Shown here in pieces: positions 9,303-20,841 of a DNA stretch of 64,000 nucleotides. Every line of letters starts with the position of its first letter. Positions within the stretch are counted from its first letter, which is position 1. The stretch comes from Cavenderia fasciculata (lineage: Eukaryota > Evosea > Eumycetozoa > Acytosteliales > Cavenderiaceae). Position numbers and translations under genes: made by a program. The notes beneath the pieces are model-generated. The model searched no databases and was not told where the DNA came from. It saw only the letters and a list, made by a program, of their open reading frames with translations. The DNA lies in assembly GCF_000203815.1 (NCBI RefSeq), contig NW_004457624.1:2480001-2544000 (forward strand), in the 5' to 3' direction.

Positions 9303-11138
9303 TTAGTCTTTATCCTTAAAGAATAAGCTTTTTCTTGGACCAATAGTACCTTGGGTTTTGTCTTTTTCGTTGTTCTTTTCTTTTGCAGATGCAGACGATG
9401 TTGATTTGCTTAGGATAAAGCTTTTGGAAGATGCTTTGGAAGTTGTTGACGAGGAAGACGAGGAGGAGGAGGAACTCGAAATAAACGAAAGTGACGATTT
9501 ATGTTGGGTGGTATTCTCCTTTTCCTTGATGGCGGGTGTAGTCGTTGTGGCTGATCTCTCTCTCACTGTCAATAGGCCGGGAAGATTTGAAGATGATGCC
9601 AATGCAGCTGCCAATGTTTCTTTGGTCACAGGGATAGGTGGTAAATTCTTACTCATTGCCAATGTCTCCAACAATCTATCCTTTTCATTTAAAGTTGGTA
9701 AATTTATAAAATAACATAATTTTTCTGTAAATATTATTATTCCATTTTTATATCCTAAAGAGAAAAGAGAGAGAGAGAGAGATAAATATTAATATTTATG
9801 TATTTATATATTTCTATTTGTTTCATACCAAAAATATCTAAAACATCAAAAGCTTTAACTTGATCATAAATTGAACAATCAACTATAGAATAGATTTTTG
9901 AGGAATTGATAAAATTTGATATTGAAGATTTTGGAGGTTTGTTTAGGAAAACCAAACAATCATTAAAAATACAATAATTGATGATATTGTTTGGTGTTTT
10001 AAATTCCTCTGGAAAGACAATGTTTTCTTGTTGAGTATCTGCTTTTTTCTGTTTTCTATATTTTCTAATTCTTTTCAATAATTCATCCTTTTCCTTTAGA
10101 GGATAAGTAGAATGAATAGTCACTTGACCTTCCATTACCAATCTTCTACCAGGTTCATTCATATTGACCTTGTCCAACAATGCATCTTGTAATTCTTTTA
10201 ATCTTGCCATCATATCATCGTCCTTTTTAGCGTCATTTACAAATTGTGTAACATTTTTTACTCCTCCAATACAAGATTCCAATGATTTTGTTATATTTGA
10301 ATAAATATTTAAATTTGGTACATTTTTTAATAATTCCTAAAACAAAAGAAAAAAGAAATAAATAAATAAATAAATATATTTCTTTTTTCTTTTTTTTCTA
10401 TTTTTACATTTAATAATAAAACATAACGAGGTAATCTTTGAACAGGCATAATAATAAGAGAATTAATATCTTGACCATTTGATCTTGAATCAGTTCTACA
10501 TTTTTCGATAAAATTATTAAATGAAGATTTCTTTTTTAATCGATTCAATGTTGAAATTGCATTATCATAGGCAACGATATAAGAACTATAGATTTTAAAG
10601 TTTGATCGATGTTTGTTAAATACATCCAAGATTGCCAAGATTGCTTCAAAAGTATTTGTAATCTTTTGTTTTGGTGAAATGGTTGTAGTTGTAGTTGTAG
10701 TGATGGTTGTCGAGTTGGACGTAGTCACAGTAGTGACTCTAGTGGGAGGTGTAACAGTTGAAGAAATCCAAGAAAATGTATTATAGGTGCTTGCCAACTC
10801 TGTAAAAAAGTCTCGATGAAATGAAACAATCTGGTCGACCGTTGAAAAGATTGCTTCTATATTCTCTGTAGATGTTATCTTTTGTTTACGCATTGGCTCT
10901 AAATAAACCTCTTCTATAACACATAGATAGTTTACATAGGTCTTTTCAGTTGATATAATTTCATCTAATATTTGTTCTCTTTTTCTTTTTGTTGATTCAT
11001 CTAGATCAATTGAAACAACAAACAATCAATCTATATATTAATATATATATCTTTGAAAATATCTCTCTTTTCATTTCGTTCTAGATCTTTTTTACCTTCG
11101 TTGTAAGTTGAATTTGATTTTGATGAATTATTTCCCAT
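9303..11138 (-). CDS. RhoGEF (DH-PH type) with N-myristoylation-like start
   Basis: Four exons (11138-11096, 11001-10418, 10336-9829, 9754-9303) give 528 residues. The 43-base first exon encodes MGNNSSKSNSTYNE, a Gly2/Ser6 N-myristoylation pattern. A DH domain follows: REQILDEIISTEKTYVNYL near residue 20, then IMPVQRLPRYVLLLNELLKNVPN with the conserved helix-8 core. A Thr/Ser-rich insert of about 30 residues interrupts the domain. After DH comes a PH-like module (VTIHSTYPLK, then NNIINYCIFNDCLVFLN). The C-terminus is low-complexity Ser/Lys. DH-PH proteins load GTP onto Rho/Rac GTPases to steer actin; a myristate would hold this one at membranes. Joining across each intron restores family motifs, which supports the model. 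Confidence 0.85.
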
Positions 11139-11392
11139 TTTTCTCTCTCTCTGCTCTATATCTATATGAATGTTTTGTAAAAAGAATGAATGAGTATAAT
11201 TTGAGTTGATTCAAGTCTCTCATCGGGATCACTACCTTGATCAGAAAAGTAGCCAAATTTTTTAAAAGAAAAGTAAAGGGGGCGATCAGATTTTACGGTG
11301 CACCAAAAAAAACCCAAATTTGGGTAGGTTACAAATCTTTTTTTTTTGATTATATTATTTTGATTATATGATTTATTTTAATATTTGTTGTT

Positions 11393-14012
11393 TTATCTTG
11401 TATAGGTAAAACTGACAGAATCGGTTGAATAATTTTCACCATCATTTGCAACATTTACATGTACAGGAGACCCACTTTTGACAGATGCATCGCGTTCTGG
11501 TGCATTACAAATAATAGTTCCCTTTTCATAAAATTGTCCACCTGTCGAGGAAGGTCCAAACATTACACTTAAATTATCACTCTTTACAAAATTATTACCC
11601 AAAACTACCATTCTTGTATTTGGTGCGCCTTGACTTGGAATTACTTCTGTCACTGTTGGTGGTAATGGTACTAAAATAAAATAGAAAATTTTAAATTAAT
11701 ACTTTTTTTCTATTTTCTATTTCTATTTCTTTTTCTATTTACCATCTTGTTTATCAGAAAGATAAATAGTATGAGAGAAAACTTCTATTGGATCAGATAA
11801 AACAGAAGCTTTGGAAATGGTTTGGAAATCATTGCCAACATAACGTTTTAATACAAATTTAATTCTAAAAAGGGTTCGCAGTTGAATGGTTGTTGAAAGG
11901 ATCTTTAATTTTTTAAACGGGGCAAATGTACCATTGGAAATTCTGGATATCTTGTTACCATCCAAATAGGTTGGGATTTCAGTTTGATTGTCATGACGCA
12001 ACAATGATGCCTCTACAAAAAAGTTTGACAAGTTTGCATTTTCCACTCCTGGTCCACACAACATGACCGATGGGAATGGTTTTAAAATTCTTTGATAAAC
12101 TGTTGAACTTGGTGGTTGTCTTGCAATCTTTAAATAAAATGGACTAAAAAAATAAAAAAAAGTAAATAAATAATCTAATTTCTTTTTTCTATTTTTTTCT
12201 TTCTTTCTATTATATTTACCAATCATCAGTAGTACTCGAACTAGCTAAAATAGAGGAAGCAGAAGTATTTAAAACTAATGAAGGTGGTTGAGGTGATTGA
12301 GGTGGTGGTTCATTCTTTACAGGTGATTTAGTAAGGTTACTAGGTGAAAGGGTTAATTGATTTTGATTCTGTTGATGATGATATTCAATATTTCCAATTG
12401 AATTTGACAAGTTTAGTGGGAAAAGTGGAGGTAAAGAAAGCGCAAATTCCGATGACATTAGATTTGGTGGTGTTGATGATTGTCTAAGAGATGAAGTTAT
12501 TTGTTGTTCATTATTACTCGATATTGATATAGTTGGATTATTAATATTATTTTGTTGATTATTTTGTAATTGTTGAAGTGAAAGTTGATTTTGTTGTTGA
12601 TATACAGAATTATTTTGATTGTTATTTTGATTGTTATTTTGATTATTATTGATTTGAGGTAAAATTGGTAAATGACTTGAAGCAAGTATACGTTTAAGAT
12701 CATAAACTGTAGATGCTTCCAATTGAAGCATTGCCAATAAAACGGCCAACATTTTCTTTGAGAGTACAACAAACCATTGTTGAAACGTTATCAATTCATT
12801 GACAGGCAATGATACAATACCAGAGATAAATTGCATGATATCGATAGAGATGGTAGGATCTATTTGTAAAAGGCGTTGATTCCCCATCATACTTGTCGGC
12901 GAGGAAGAGGAAGAAGAAGAGCTATCGACAGCTTGATTTAAAAGGCGTAATTGATCGGGTGAACATCGCATAAAGTATTCTTGGATGCGTTGTAGTTGAG
13001 AGAATTGTGATTGAGGTGTGCCTGGTGATACGAGGTTGTTGGTCATTTGGAAAAGTTGAATATAAGAGACGCGACCCAAGAGGTTGGCGAGCTCCTTAAA
13101 GTCGAGAAACAGTTTAAAGGCGTGGTTGGAAGTGTCGGCCGCATAGGCTTGGATGTTGGACAATGAGAGTTGTTCGATAATCTTGGGTACATCGGCAAAC
13201 ATCTTGTTGATCAATGAAAATCTAAGATCCTCGGTCACTTGTGGCTGAAGAGCTCTCGATAAAAAGAATAAATGTTGAAGTGATTCTTGTGAAAGGGTTT
13301 GAAGTGATGAATATACCTCCTTCAACTCTGATTGTAAATCAATTCCTTCAAATAAATTTGATATAGAATTGGTTAATGATGACAAGTTTGGTGAAGTTGA
13401 AGAAGTTGAAGTAGTAGAAGTAGAAGAAGAAGAAGTTGATACATGTTGAATATTTAGATTTTGTTGAAGATTCTGTTGCATATTTTGTTGTATATTCTGT
13501 TGTTGTAGTTGTTGTTGTTGTGGTTGTTGTTGTGGTTGTTGTTTAAATACATTTTGAATCGTAGGTAATATAGGTTGTTGTTGTTGTTGTTGTTGTTGTT
13601 GAAATTGATTAAATGTCATATTATTACCATTATTATTATTACCACTACCATTGTTAACATTTGAACCACTTAATGTTTGTTGTAATTGTTGTAATTGTTG
13701 TATTTGTTGTTGAATTTGTTGTAATTGAAGTTGATCAGAGTTGATTGGTTGTTGCAGTTGTTGTTGTTGTTGTTGCTGATCTAAATTTTGAGATTGTCTG
13801 AGAAGATGGCTTTGAAATGATTGAAAGGTGGCAGTTGCAGGCGAAACACTATCAAATGCATTTACAAACCCGTTCAAATCAAGTAGCTGTGACATTCTCA
13901 TGTTTGAAAATAAGTCATTGTTGACGCCATGGTGATTGGTGGTGGTGGTGTTGATTGACCCGGTCATATTAATGCCCAAGTCCAACAATGAGTTGGTGGT
14001 TGATTTATCCAT
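11393..14012 (-). CDS. Q-rich transcription factor with STAT/CudA-like DNA-binding region and IPT/TIG domain
   Basis: Three exons (14012-12220, 12143-11743, 11670-11393) give 823 residues. The first ~600 are low-complexity, with long Gln, Asn and Ser runs, and include a folded-looking helical stretch at about 220-440. Residues ~600-730 (IARQPPSSTVYQRILKPFPS, then LRTLFRIKFVLKRYVG, then VLSDPIEVFSH) look like a beta-rich DNA-binding module of the Rel/STAT sort. The last 90 residues are an IPT/TIG fold (VTEVIPSQGAPNTRMVVLGNNF). The combination recalls the dictyostelid CudA family, developmental nuclear regulators with a STAT-like DNA-binding core, but I cannot confirm orthology from memory and give no symbol. 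There is no SH2 domain, so it is not a canonical STAT. Confidence 0.75.
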
Positions 14013-14769
14013 AAAAATCGATTCTCTCTCTATGTATTAATTTCAGTAGTCTATCTTCTACTACTACTGCTGCTGCTGCTGCCTATTATCTATACACTTT
14101 TATATGATACTATTATGATTGCTTTGTTGTTGATGGGGTAGGTAGTGTGTGTGGTTGTTGTATATGGTTGTTGCTACGATTATTATTATTATTATGTGGC
14201 AGTCGTCTTTACGTCGTCGTATATATGATGTTGGATGTCTTGTCCAGTGTTGTTGTAGTCGGTATCACTAATACTGATAGGGCCGTCACGGTGATGCAAT
14301 TACCAAATACTTTTTAATTAATTTCTACGATATTTCTCACTATATATGATGATCACAGAGTATTTATATGTCTTTTTTGCCTCTTTTTGAAGTCTTCAAC
14401 TTTTACTTTATCTTTGTTGTTTGTTGTTGTTTGTTGTTGTTGATCTTGAATCTACTATCTTTAAAGAATATGAATGATAATTTATATATTTATATGTATT
14501 ATCTATCTGGCAGAAGCTGTGAGTTGTGAGGAGAGAAACATCCTCCATTTTTTTTTTTAATTTTTTTCAATTTTTTTAAAATTTTTTGTTGAAGCCGTTT
14601 TAACGGCTATAATATTTATATGGTCCAAAAATATGTGACATCATCATCCACATGTAAAAAATATATATGATTGATTAAAAATTTATTTAATTATTTATTA
14701 TTATTATTATTATTATTTATTATTATACAAAAAAAAAAACTATGAACAAAATGACATGATGATTATCTT
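14013..14769. other. long intergenic region 5' of the TIG-factor gene
   Basis: It holds many short tracts (CTACTACTGCTGCTGCTGC, TTGTTGTTTGTTGTTG, ATT repeats, T runs) and no open frame of coding character. As the 5' flank of the TIG-factor gene (minus strand) it probably contains that gene's promoter and leader. Confidence 0.5.
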
Positions 14770-16568
14770 CTAATTAATTAAACATTCCTTTTTCTCTGAT
14801 TTGGGACTTGAATTATTATTACTATCTTTTTCCTTTTCTTTACTATTAATATTAATATAATCATTATCTTTGTCTTTATCTTTACTACTTAGGACTGGTG
14901 AATTTGAAGTGGAACTAGACGATGGAGATTGAACAATGAGAGAGTTGATATCAGTTTCGGATAATTTTCTGGAACTGTCAAATTGATCAAAGGTTTTCGA
15001 GTCCCATAGAGGACTGAGCATGGGAAGGACAAAGGGACGAGCTTTGGCCAAACGATTTCCCTCTGGAAGATCTGGGGTTTGGTCGGGGACGGTTTGGAAA
15101 CCAATGACCTTGTTTTCACGTTCGAAACGAGTTTGATCGGCTTCAATCATCTTTTGGAGGACGGTGATTGGCAGTTTCATAGACTCTACCGATAGTGTGA
15201 TACATGCCAATGGACGGATAAGGGTCAATGCCTTTTTAACGAGTTCACGTGACTGGTTGCCAGTGGCAATGGCAGCACCGTATTGATGTGTCTGGTTCAA
15301 CACATAGGCCTGTTGATTGATTGCCAATGCACGATAGAGTTGTTGTTTGAATCTACAAAACAACATGAATCGCTCCAATCGATTCTCTGTGATTTGGTCC
15401 ATACCTTCGAGCAACGATCCAATTTCACCATAGATGCTGGCAGTGTCTACGGCAAGCTTGGTAATGATACTTCTCGATGTATTCTTTTTGAATGCACGTC
15501 CAATTGATATTTCCTGAGCTTGTCCAATCGATTGGAGATAGAGAGCTCTGAGAATGGTACTATTGAAATCCAAAATGTTGACACCTGCCAAATCCAAACC
15601 AAGTGTTGGTGTCTTTTCCATGATCCATTCAAAAATACCAGCAGCCTTTAACAAATAGTCATAGACCACCTTTCTTTGTTCTTCATCAATCGAGTCAGAA
15701 CCTGCAGTCGTCTGACTCTTTGAAACCAAAAATTCAGAATAACCAAGATACCAAACACCAAGATTCATCAATACACTAATCAATTCTACCACTACATCAG
15801 AAGATTTGCATATTCTTTCTGTTCCAAATATTGTTCCCCATTGAAATTGTAAATTTTTTCTAATTGAATCATTCATTGATGAAGAAGTAGATGAAGAAGA
15901 TGATTTTGAAGAAGTAGTTGTAGTAGTTCCTGATATTTTTGGTAATTGAAATTCTTCTTCTTCTTTGTCTTCTTTATCATCATTGTCTTTTTTCTCTTCA
16001 TCTCCTTCATTATCACTATGATTTGTTGTTGATTCTCCTTCTTCTTGATGCATTTTTGAGGTTGAGTCACCATCTTCATCATCATCATGACTATGATTGT
16101 TGTGTTGGTGATGATGATTATTTGATTGACCAGCAACTACAATGACTTCATTGTCATCAGGTTGTACAATTGGTAATTGGAATAATTTACTACCACCGAC
16201 AAATCCTCCCAACAAGGACACATAATTATTTACACATTCTGTTAATTCTTCAATATTAACTATATTTATATAAATACATAAATTGAGTTAGAATGAATGT
16301 AATTTTGTTGTTTACTTTCTTTCTTTCTTCTTATTCTTTTTCTTTACTTACTTTCAGCTAAATTCTTTGCCTTTTCAGAATAGTAAAAGGTATTATAACT
16401 TTCTGAAGCATCATTCAACTCTTTTGCAATCTTTACAATGAGAGGACTACCAGCCTGATCCTTTGCCAAAGTTGGTAATTTAGTTCGATAGTTTAACGTT
16501 GATCTAAGCTTTAATCTATGAATGAAAAAGCAATATTGATCAAACTGTATCTCTGGTATATTTTCCAT
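14770..16568 (-). CDS. BRO1-domain protein with C-terminal CaaX box (BROX-like)
   Basis: Two exons (16568-16352, 16259-14770) give 568 residues. The N-terminal region (FQLPIVQPDD, then FQWGTIFG) and the helical repeats after about residue 190 (VVYDYLLKAAGIFEWIMEKTPTLG, then LYLQSIGQAQEISIGRA) fit a BRO1 boomerang domain as in ALIX and BROX, which bind ESCRT-III CHMP4. A roughly 70-residue acidic, His/Ser-rich insert (about 100-180) interrupts the domain. The protein lacks ALIX's V domain and Pro-rich tail and ends in KKECLIN, a CaaX-type motif. Vertebrate BROX also pairs a lone BRO1 domain with a CaaX box, so BROX is the best guess. Predicted role: membrane-anchored ESCRT accessory factor. 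Confidence 0.82.
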
Positions 16569-17034
16569 TCTTTCAAACTAAGTTATATATATGTCTCTTC
16601 TTTCTTTTTGAATGCTTGTCTCTCACTCTCCTATCTATCTATCTATCTATCTATATATATCCTCTTCTTTCTTTTCTTTTCTATATACTCTTTTTTGTTT
16701 TTAAAATTATTTGTTTGTACAAAAAGGTAGTTAAGAAAATAAAAAAAAAATAAAGTCAGCTTTGCAAGCAAGGAAAGGAAAGCTTTTGCTGAGTAAAAAT
16801 TCCCTAAAAAGGGAGGAAAAAAAAGTTAGGGACAGCACGAATAAACAAATGCTTTCTAATATCTTGATAATAAAGAAAAGATAAGAATCAATATTGATTC
16901 TTGATTTGTTTTTATAAATAATAATAATAAATAAATATTGACTTGTTCATGATGACGATGACAAGTAGTGGAATATATATAACTCCTTATTCTTTATATT
17001 TAAAATTAATGGTATTCGCGGGGTGGTTCAAGTA
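16569..17034. other. intergenic region with tetranucleotide repeat
   Basis: A (CTAT)n microsatellite lies at about 16632-16660, followed by AT-rich sequence. From about 16949 (GATGACGATGACAAGTAGTGG) the sequence is homologous to the 3' flank of the second small-peptide gene (20287 onward), but with an extra segment of about 60 bases. Confidence 0.5.
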
Positions 17035-17254
17035 TCACACAAGTTCATCACCAGCAACCTTGTTGGAAGCTTGTGATGTTTGCTTGGCAAATAGGTCTTG
17101 GAAATTGAATCCATTAGGGTTGTTGGTGGTAGCAGATGACGAGTATCCACCAGTTTGGATTTGAGAGGGGTTGGCTAATTGTTCTAAAACAAAAATATAA
17201 ATAAATATTATATTATAACATTTTCTAATATTTAATTAACTTACTAAATAACAT
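17035..17254 (-). CDS. small peptide gene, three-member family, copy A (52 aa)
   Basis: Exon 1 (17254-17245) is only ten bases, ATG TTA TTT A. A 61-base intron (GTAAGTTAAT to TTTTAG) leads to exon 2 (17183-17035), which completes MLFK then QLANPSQIQTGGYSSS, a variable T/N linker, GFNFQDLFAKQTS and the end SNKVAGDELV. Two more genes in this window (20312-20561 minus, 46305-46550 plus) share the same exon structure, donor, intron phase and ends. There is no signal peptide and no cysteine. The conserved ends and variable N/T middle indicate selection on a translated product. I do not recognise the family. This copy is linked to a relic of the Rad50-like gene tail. Confidence 0.8.
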
Positions 17255-17339
17255 GATTATAATTATTTGATTGATTTAATTGAATGGAAATAACAATATC
17301 CAAACAATGATTTTATACTTGTTGGTTTCATACAACATT

Positions 17340-17728
17340 TGGGTCTCGAAAAGCCACCACCCAACCCTCAAAACTTTGGCGTGGCGGATCAGTACTACTT
17401 TTTTTGACTTTTGTATGTTGAGGGAGGGAGGGAGGACTTGATTTAAATTTACTATATCTGTTGGGGGGTAGCTAGGGTTTAGGGTTTATTAAAAATCTTT
17501 TAATTATTTTTTTAAATTTCAACAAATTGATGTTTATTATTTAAATCATTAAATTGAAGATTTATAACATTGTCAAATTCTGATTGAACAGATTGATCGT
17601 GATCAATGACGACAATTGAATCTTTTTCTTTGAGATGATTACGAAGCAAGTCACCAGTCAATGTCATCTTGTCCATTTTCATCTCTACTACTATTACTTC
17701 CAATTGATAATGATGTAACTAACTTTCC
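17340..17728 (-). pseudogene. duplicated tail of the Mre11-Rad50 fusion gene, with internal deletion
   Basis: From about 17340 to 17728 the sequence repeats 20680-21288 at high identity. The 17512-17660 part reads LLRNHLKEKDSIVVIDHDQS and on to the same last residues, FVEI. Just upstream the copy jumps, within a short shared CA(A)GTCA-type boundary, to the equivalent of 21215. That removes about 220 bases covering the ABC signature and Walker B region, and homology ends at 17728. It has no start codon or ATPase core. It duplicates together with the small peptide gene, so it marks the end of a segmental duplication. Confidence 0.85.
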
Positions 17729-18191
17729 TCCTCATCAAAAAAATCATGATCATTCTGTGAGTGACTACCAATGAAATGACAGAAATCCCACTCATGTTTT
17801 CCAGTACGAAATTAACCTCCCCTCTCTCATTGTGGGGGTCGAAAGTGTTAAAAATGAATACCAAATGACAACCACTGTCTTTGTTTTTACTCTCAGAATG
17901 AATGATTTTGTTTAGATTCATCGTGGCTTGTTAATATAAATAAATTCTCTCAGTCTTTCAAAATACACAATCAAAAACCCCCTCATAACAAGACTCACTG
18001 TGAAAAGCAACGAGCTCATAGAATGTGAAAATACATTTATTAATATAACGGATCATTTCATTCACTCTACCATTGATCTGCTGATCAAACCAACACTTCA
18101 AATGAATTCAAATTCAATGCACGATAGCTCTCCTTGATTCAAAAGAAATACATACACATTGATAATTAAATACTATCTAGTTTGAGAAAAC
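17729..18191. other. intergenic region
   Basis: No gene seen. The left edge is the breakpoint of the duplication; the right part is the 5' flank of the PA14-like gene. Confidence 0.5.
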
Positions 18192-20136
18192 ATGGTTATT
18201 AAAAATAGACAAAGATTTCTGTTTTTAGTGATCTTTGTTTTAGATGTCCTTTTATGTTGTTCCAATTCTCAACCATTCCCTCCTCGTATGTAAAATCCTG
18301 ATAGATCAAATCATCTACTAACTCAGACCTACTCTTCCTCCTTAAATTATAAAATTTAGCAATCCATCCAATTCAACCTATAGAATTCTTTGATACTACT
18401 CCTCAAAGAAATAGTATGTTTAGATAAATTTCATAATTATTAATTATGATTGGTTTTTTAAAATGAATATTAATATTGTTATTATTATTATTTTAGGTGA
18501 CTTTGAAAATGTATATTGGGAATCACACGATCAAGGAGAAAAGGGGTTGGTTGATTTCAGTTTGGGACCAGATGGAACACCGACCTATATTTAACCTGGT
18601 GCTAGTCCCCTTGGGTCAGTCGCGAGCCCTTCCTCTTTTTACTCGTACTTTCACGAGGTGACAGACATTTCCTTGACCGTCAACAATGGAGATTATATGG
18701 ATTTTTACGTACTCGCCCCCGTAGAGTACCTCTTTGATAGACCCTCTTATTTCCCCATCAATGGTCAAGGTTACGATGACAGTTCTGCCTATCCAGGAGA
18801 AACAGAGTATCTGGATTACAATGGTCAGGCAAAACTTTCATTGGTGCGGTCACACCAAAGTTTTTGCCGACCTCAAATGTCCCAATCCCTCCTATGGAAA
18901 CTATTACATCAAAGGCAATCTCTGGATCTATTCAAATGGCCGACTGGTGGCCGACAATCCCCATTTTTACGATACAACTGATTTTGGTGCAGGTCCCGTA
19001 GAATTGGACATTTTCAGGTGTAATATGGCCTCACCAAGTTCAGACATGTGGCTGAGAATATCGATGTGTCAATGTTTTCAAGAGCAATGTTGTGATGACT
19101 TTGACTGCGACCCCAACATACAAAACCACGGACTCTGTGGATTCCCACGATGCGACTACAACTCATTCCAGTGCTATGGTGAACCTGGTGGTGACTGTTC
19201 CTTTTCCAAGCCAACCAACTCATGTCTCGATGCCTCTTGTGACAATGTCTATCCCTATCAATGCTTACCAAAAGAGTTATGTAATGATGGTCTATCTTGC
19301 ACATCGGATCACTGTGATGAGCCAACAACTACATGTTCCTTTCAAAATACTTGTCCACCAAGTACCGATGCTTGTTTTGTCAATTTGTGTGATGTCGGTG
19401 CAGATACTTGTATTGAAGAACCGATTACCTGTAAGTTGTTTCTATCTTTTTTTTAATACTAATATATAATAATAATATAATGATTGTTTTTTTAATAGGT
19501 GATGATGGTGATGAATGCACTGACGATAGTTGTATCGATGGCAATTGCGCTCATGTTGATAATTGTTCGACAACTGGTGTTGTATCTACGACTGGAGTGG
19601 TCACGACAACCGGAGTTGTATCAACCACTGGAGTGGTCACGACGACCGGAGTAGTGTCGACGACAGGAATAGTTTCAACGACTGGTCCACCAGTAACAAC
19701 AACCACTGGAGTAGTGACAACGACTGGAGTAGTGTCGACGACAGGAGTAGTGACAACAACAGCAATAGTCACAACAACAGGAGTGGTGACGACAACCGAA
19801 GTTGTGACAACCACTGGAGAGCATACGACAGTGCATCCAACGACTGGCACATCATCATCATCCATAACAACATCATCATCATCAATATCATCATCATCAT
19901 CATTGACAGGTGGATCATCAGGAATAACAACTCATCGACCACATGAATGTGACCTTGAACCTAGTCACATCCACCATGCTGGCAATCACCGTCATATTGG
20001 ATGTCCACAAGGATACCTATGTGCTAGTATCAATGGACACCGTCAATGCATCAAAGATGAAAATGCATGTCCCGCCATCAAATGCAACACTGGCAATGGT
20101 CATAATAATAATCACCAACCCCATCCATTATGTTAA
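18192..20136 (+). pseudogene. secreted Cys-rich PA14/fibro-slime-like protein gene, disrupted
   Basis: The gene has four exons (18192-18285, 18360-18413, 18497-19430, 19499-20136) with good splice sites. The product starts with a signal peptide (LVIFVLDVLLCCSNS). A PA14/fibro-slime-like region follows, with GNLWIYSNGRLVADN and PVELDIFRCNMASPSSDMWLRIS. Then come Cys-rich repeats of the C-x-DG-x-x-C-T-x-D-x-C kind (CNDGLSCTSDHCDE, CDDGDECTDDSC), a Thr/Val repeat block built from TTGVV units (about 19563-19830), a Ser run and a final six-Cys segment. Two defects are visible: an in-frame TAA at 18592-18594 and a one-base frame change near 18830. The dictyostelid relatives are extracellular signalling and prespore proteins. 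Either this allele is a recent pseudogene or the assembly has errors here. Confidence 0.7.
19563..19830 (+). repeat. imperfect tandem repeat encoding TTGVV units
   Basis: About twenty variations of ACGACTGGAGTAGT(C/G) run without a break in frame, giving alternating Thr-Thr-Gly-Val-Val and Thr-Thr-Gly-Val-Val-Ser units. The region lies inside the PA14-like gene, and the Thr would be good O-glycosylation sites in a secreted stalk. Confidence 0.85.
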
Positions 20137-20311
20137 ATAATTATAAATAAATAAAATAACCACCCAAAGCTACATATCGATTGTTATTTTTCTAACAAAA
20201 AAAGTTTGTACCAACCAAGTAACTTTACATTTTTTAATATTTAAAATTTATTGTACAATAAATTCTTTGATTGTTTTTCTTAAGGAGATGATGATGATAA
20301 GTAGTAGAATA

Positions 20312-20561
20312 TCATACAACTTCATCACCTGAAAATTTGAAAGCAACTTTGTTGGCACCTAGTGATGTTTGGGTCGTAAATGGATCTTGGAAATTGAATT
20401 CATTTGCGGTGCTAGTTTTGTTTGCAGATGATGAGTATCCACCACTGGTTTGAATTTGAGAGAGGTTGGCTAATTGTTCTAAAACAAAAAAACAAAAAGA
20501 AAATCAACCAATCACAATTTACATATTTATATTTATGTATATATAACTTACTGAATAACAT
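20312..20561 (-). CDS. small peptide gene, three-member family, copy B (58 aa)
   Basis: Exon 1 (20561-20552) is ATG TTA TTC A. After a 73-base intron, exon 2 (20478-20312) gives MLFK, QLANLSQIQTSGGYSSS, a variable linker, EFNFQDPFTTQTSLGANKVA, then an insertion FKFS and the end GDEVV. It differs from copies A and C at the end (GDEVV for GDELV, plus the FKFS insertion), but keeps the frame, stop codon and splice sites. The 3' flank ATATTCTACTACTTATCATC is shared with copy C. It lies about 280 bases from the end of the Mre11-Rad50 fusion gene, both on the minus strand. Confidence 0.8.
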
Positions 20562-20841
20562 GATTATAATTATTTGATTGATTTAATTGAATTAAATGAA
20601 AATAACTATCTGTTATATTTATATATATCCAAAACTATGATTTTATACTTGTTGTTGGTCTAAATTGAACACTTGGTTCTCGAAAAGCCACCCCTCAAAA
20701 CTTTGGCGTGGCGGATCATTATACTTTTTTTGGCTTTTCTATGTTGAGGGAGGGAGGGAGGGAGGACTTGATTTAAATTTACTCTATCTGTTGGGGGTAG
20801 GTAGGGTTTAGGGTTTATTAATAATCTTTTAATTATTTTTT

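Noticed and set aside
9358-9714. Plus-strand frame opposite the RhoGEF last exon
   Set aside because: An antisense shadow of the Ser-rich coding repeat. The minus-strand model is supported by splice joins and domain motifs.
14085-14100. Short CTG/CTA triplet repeats and similar arrays as possible CRISPR or minisatellite structures
   Set aside because: They are ordinary microsatellites of an A/T-rich eukaryotic genome with no spacer structure.
17470-17490. Telomere-like TAGGGTTTAGGGTTTA, also present at about 20805-20820
   Set aside because: Only two units per site, internal to a segmental duplication. It is better explained as shared flank than as telomeric DNA.
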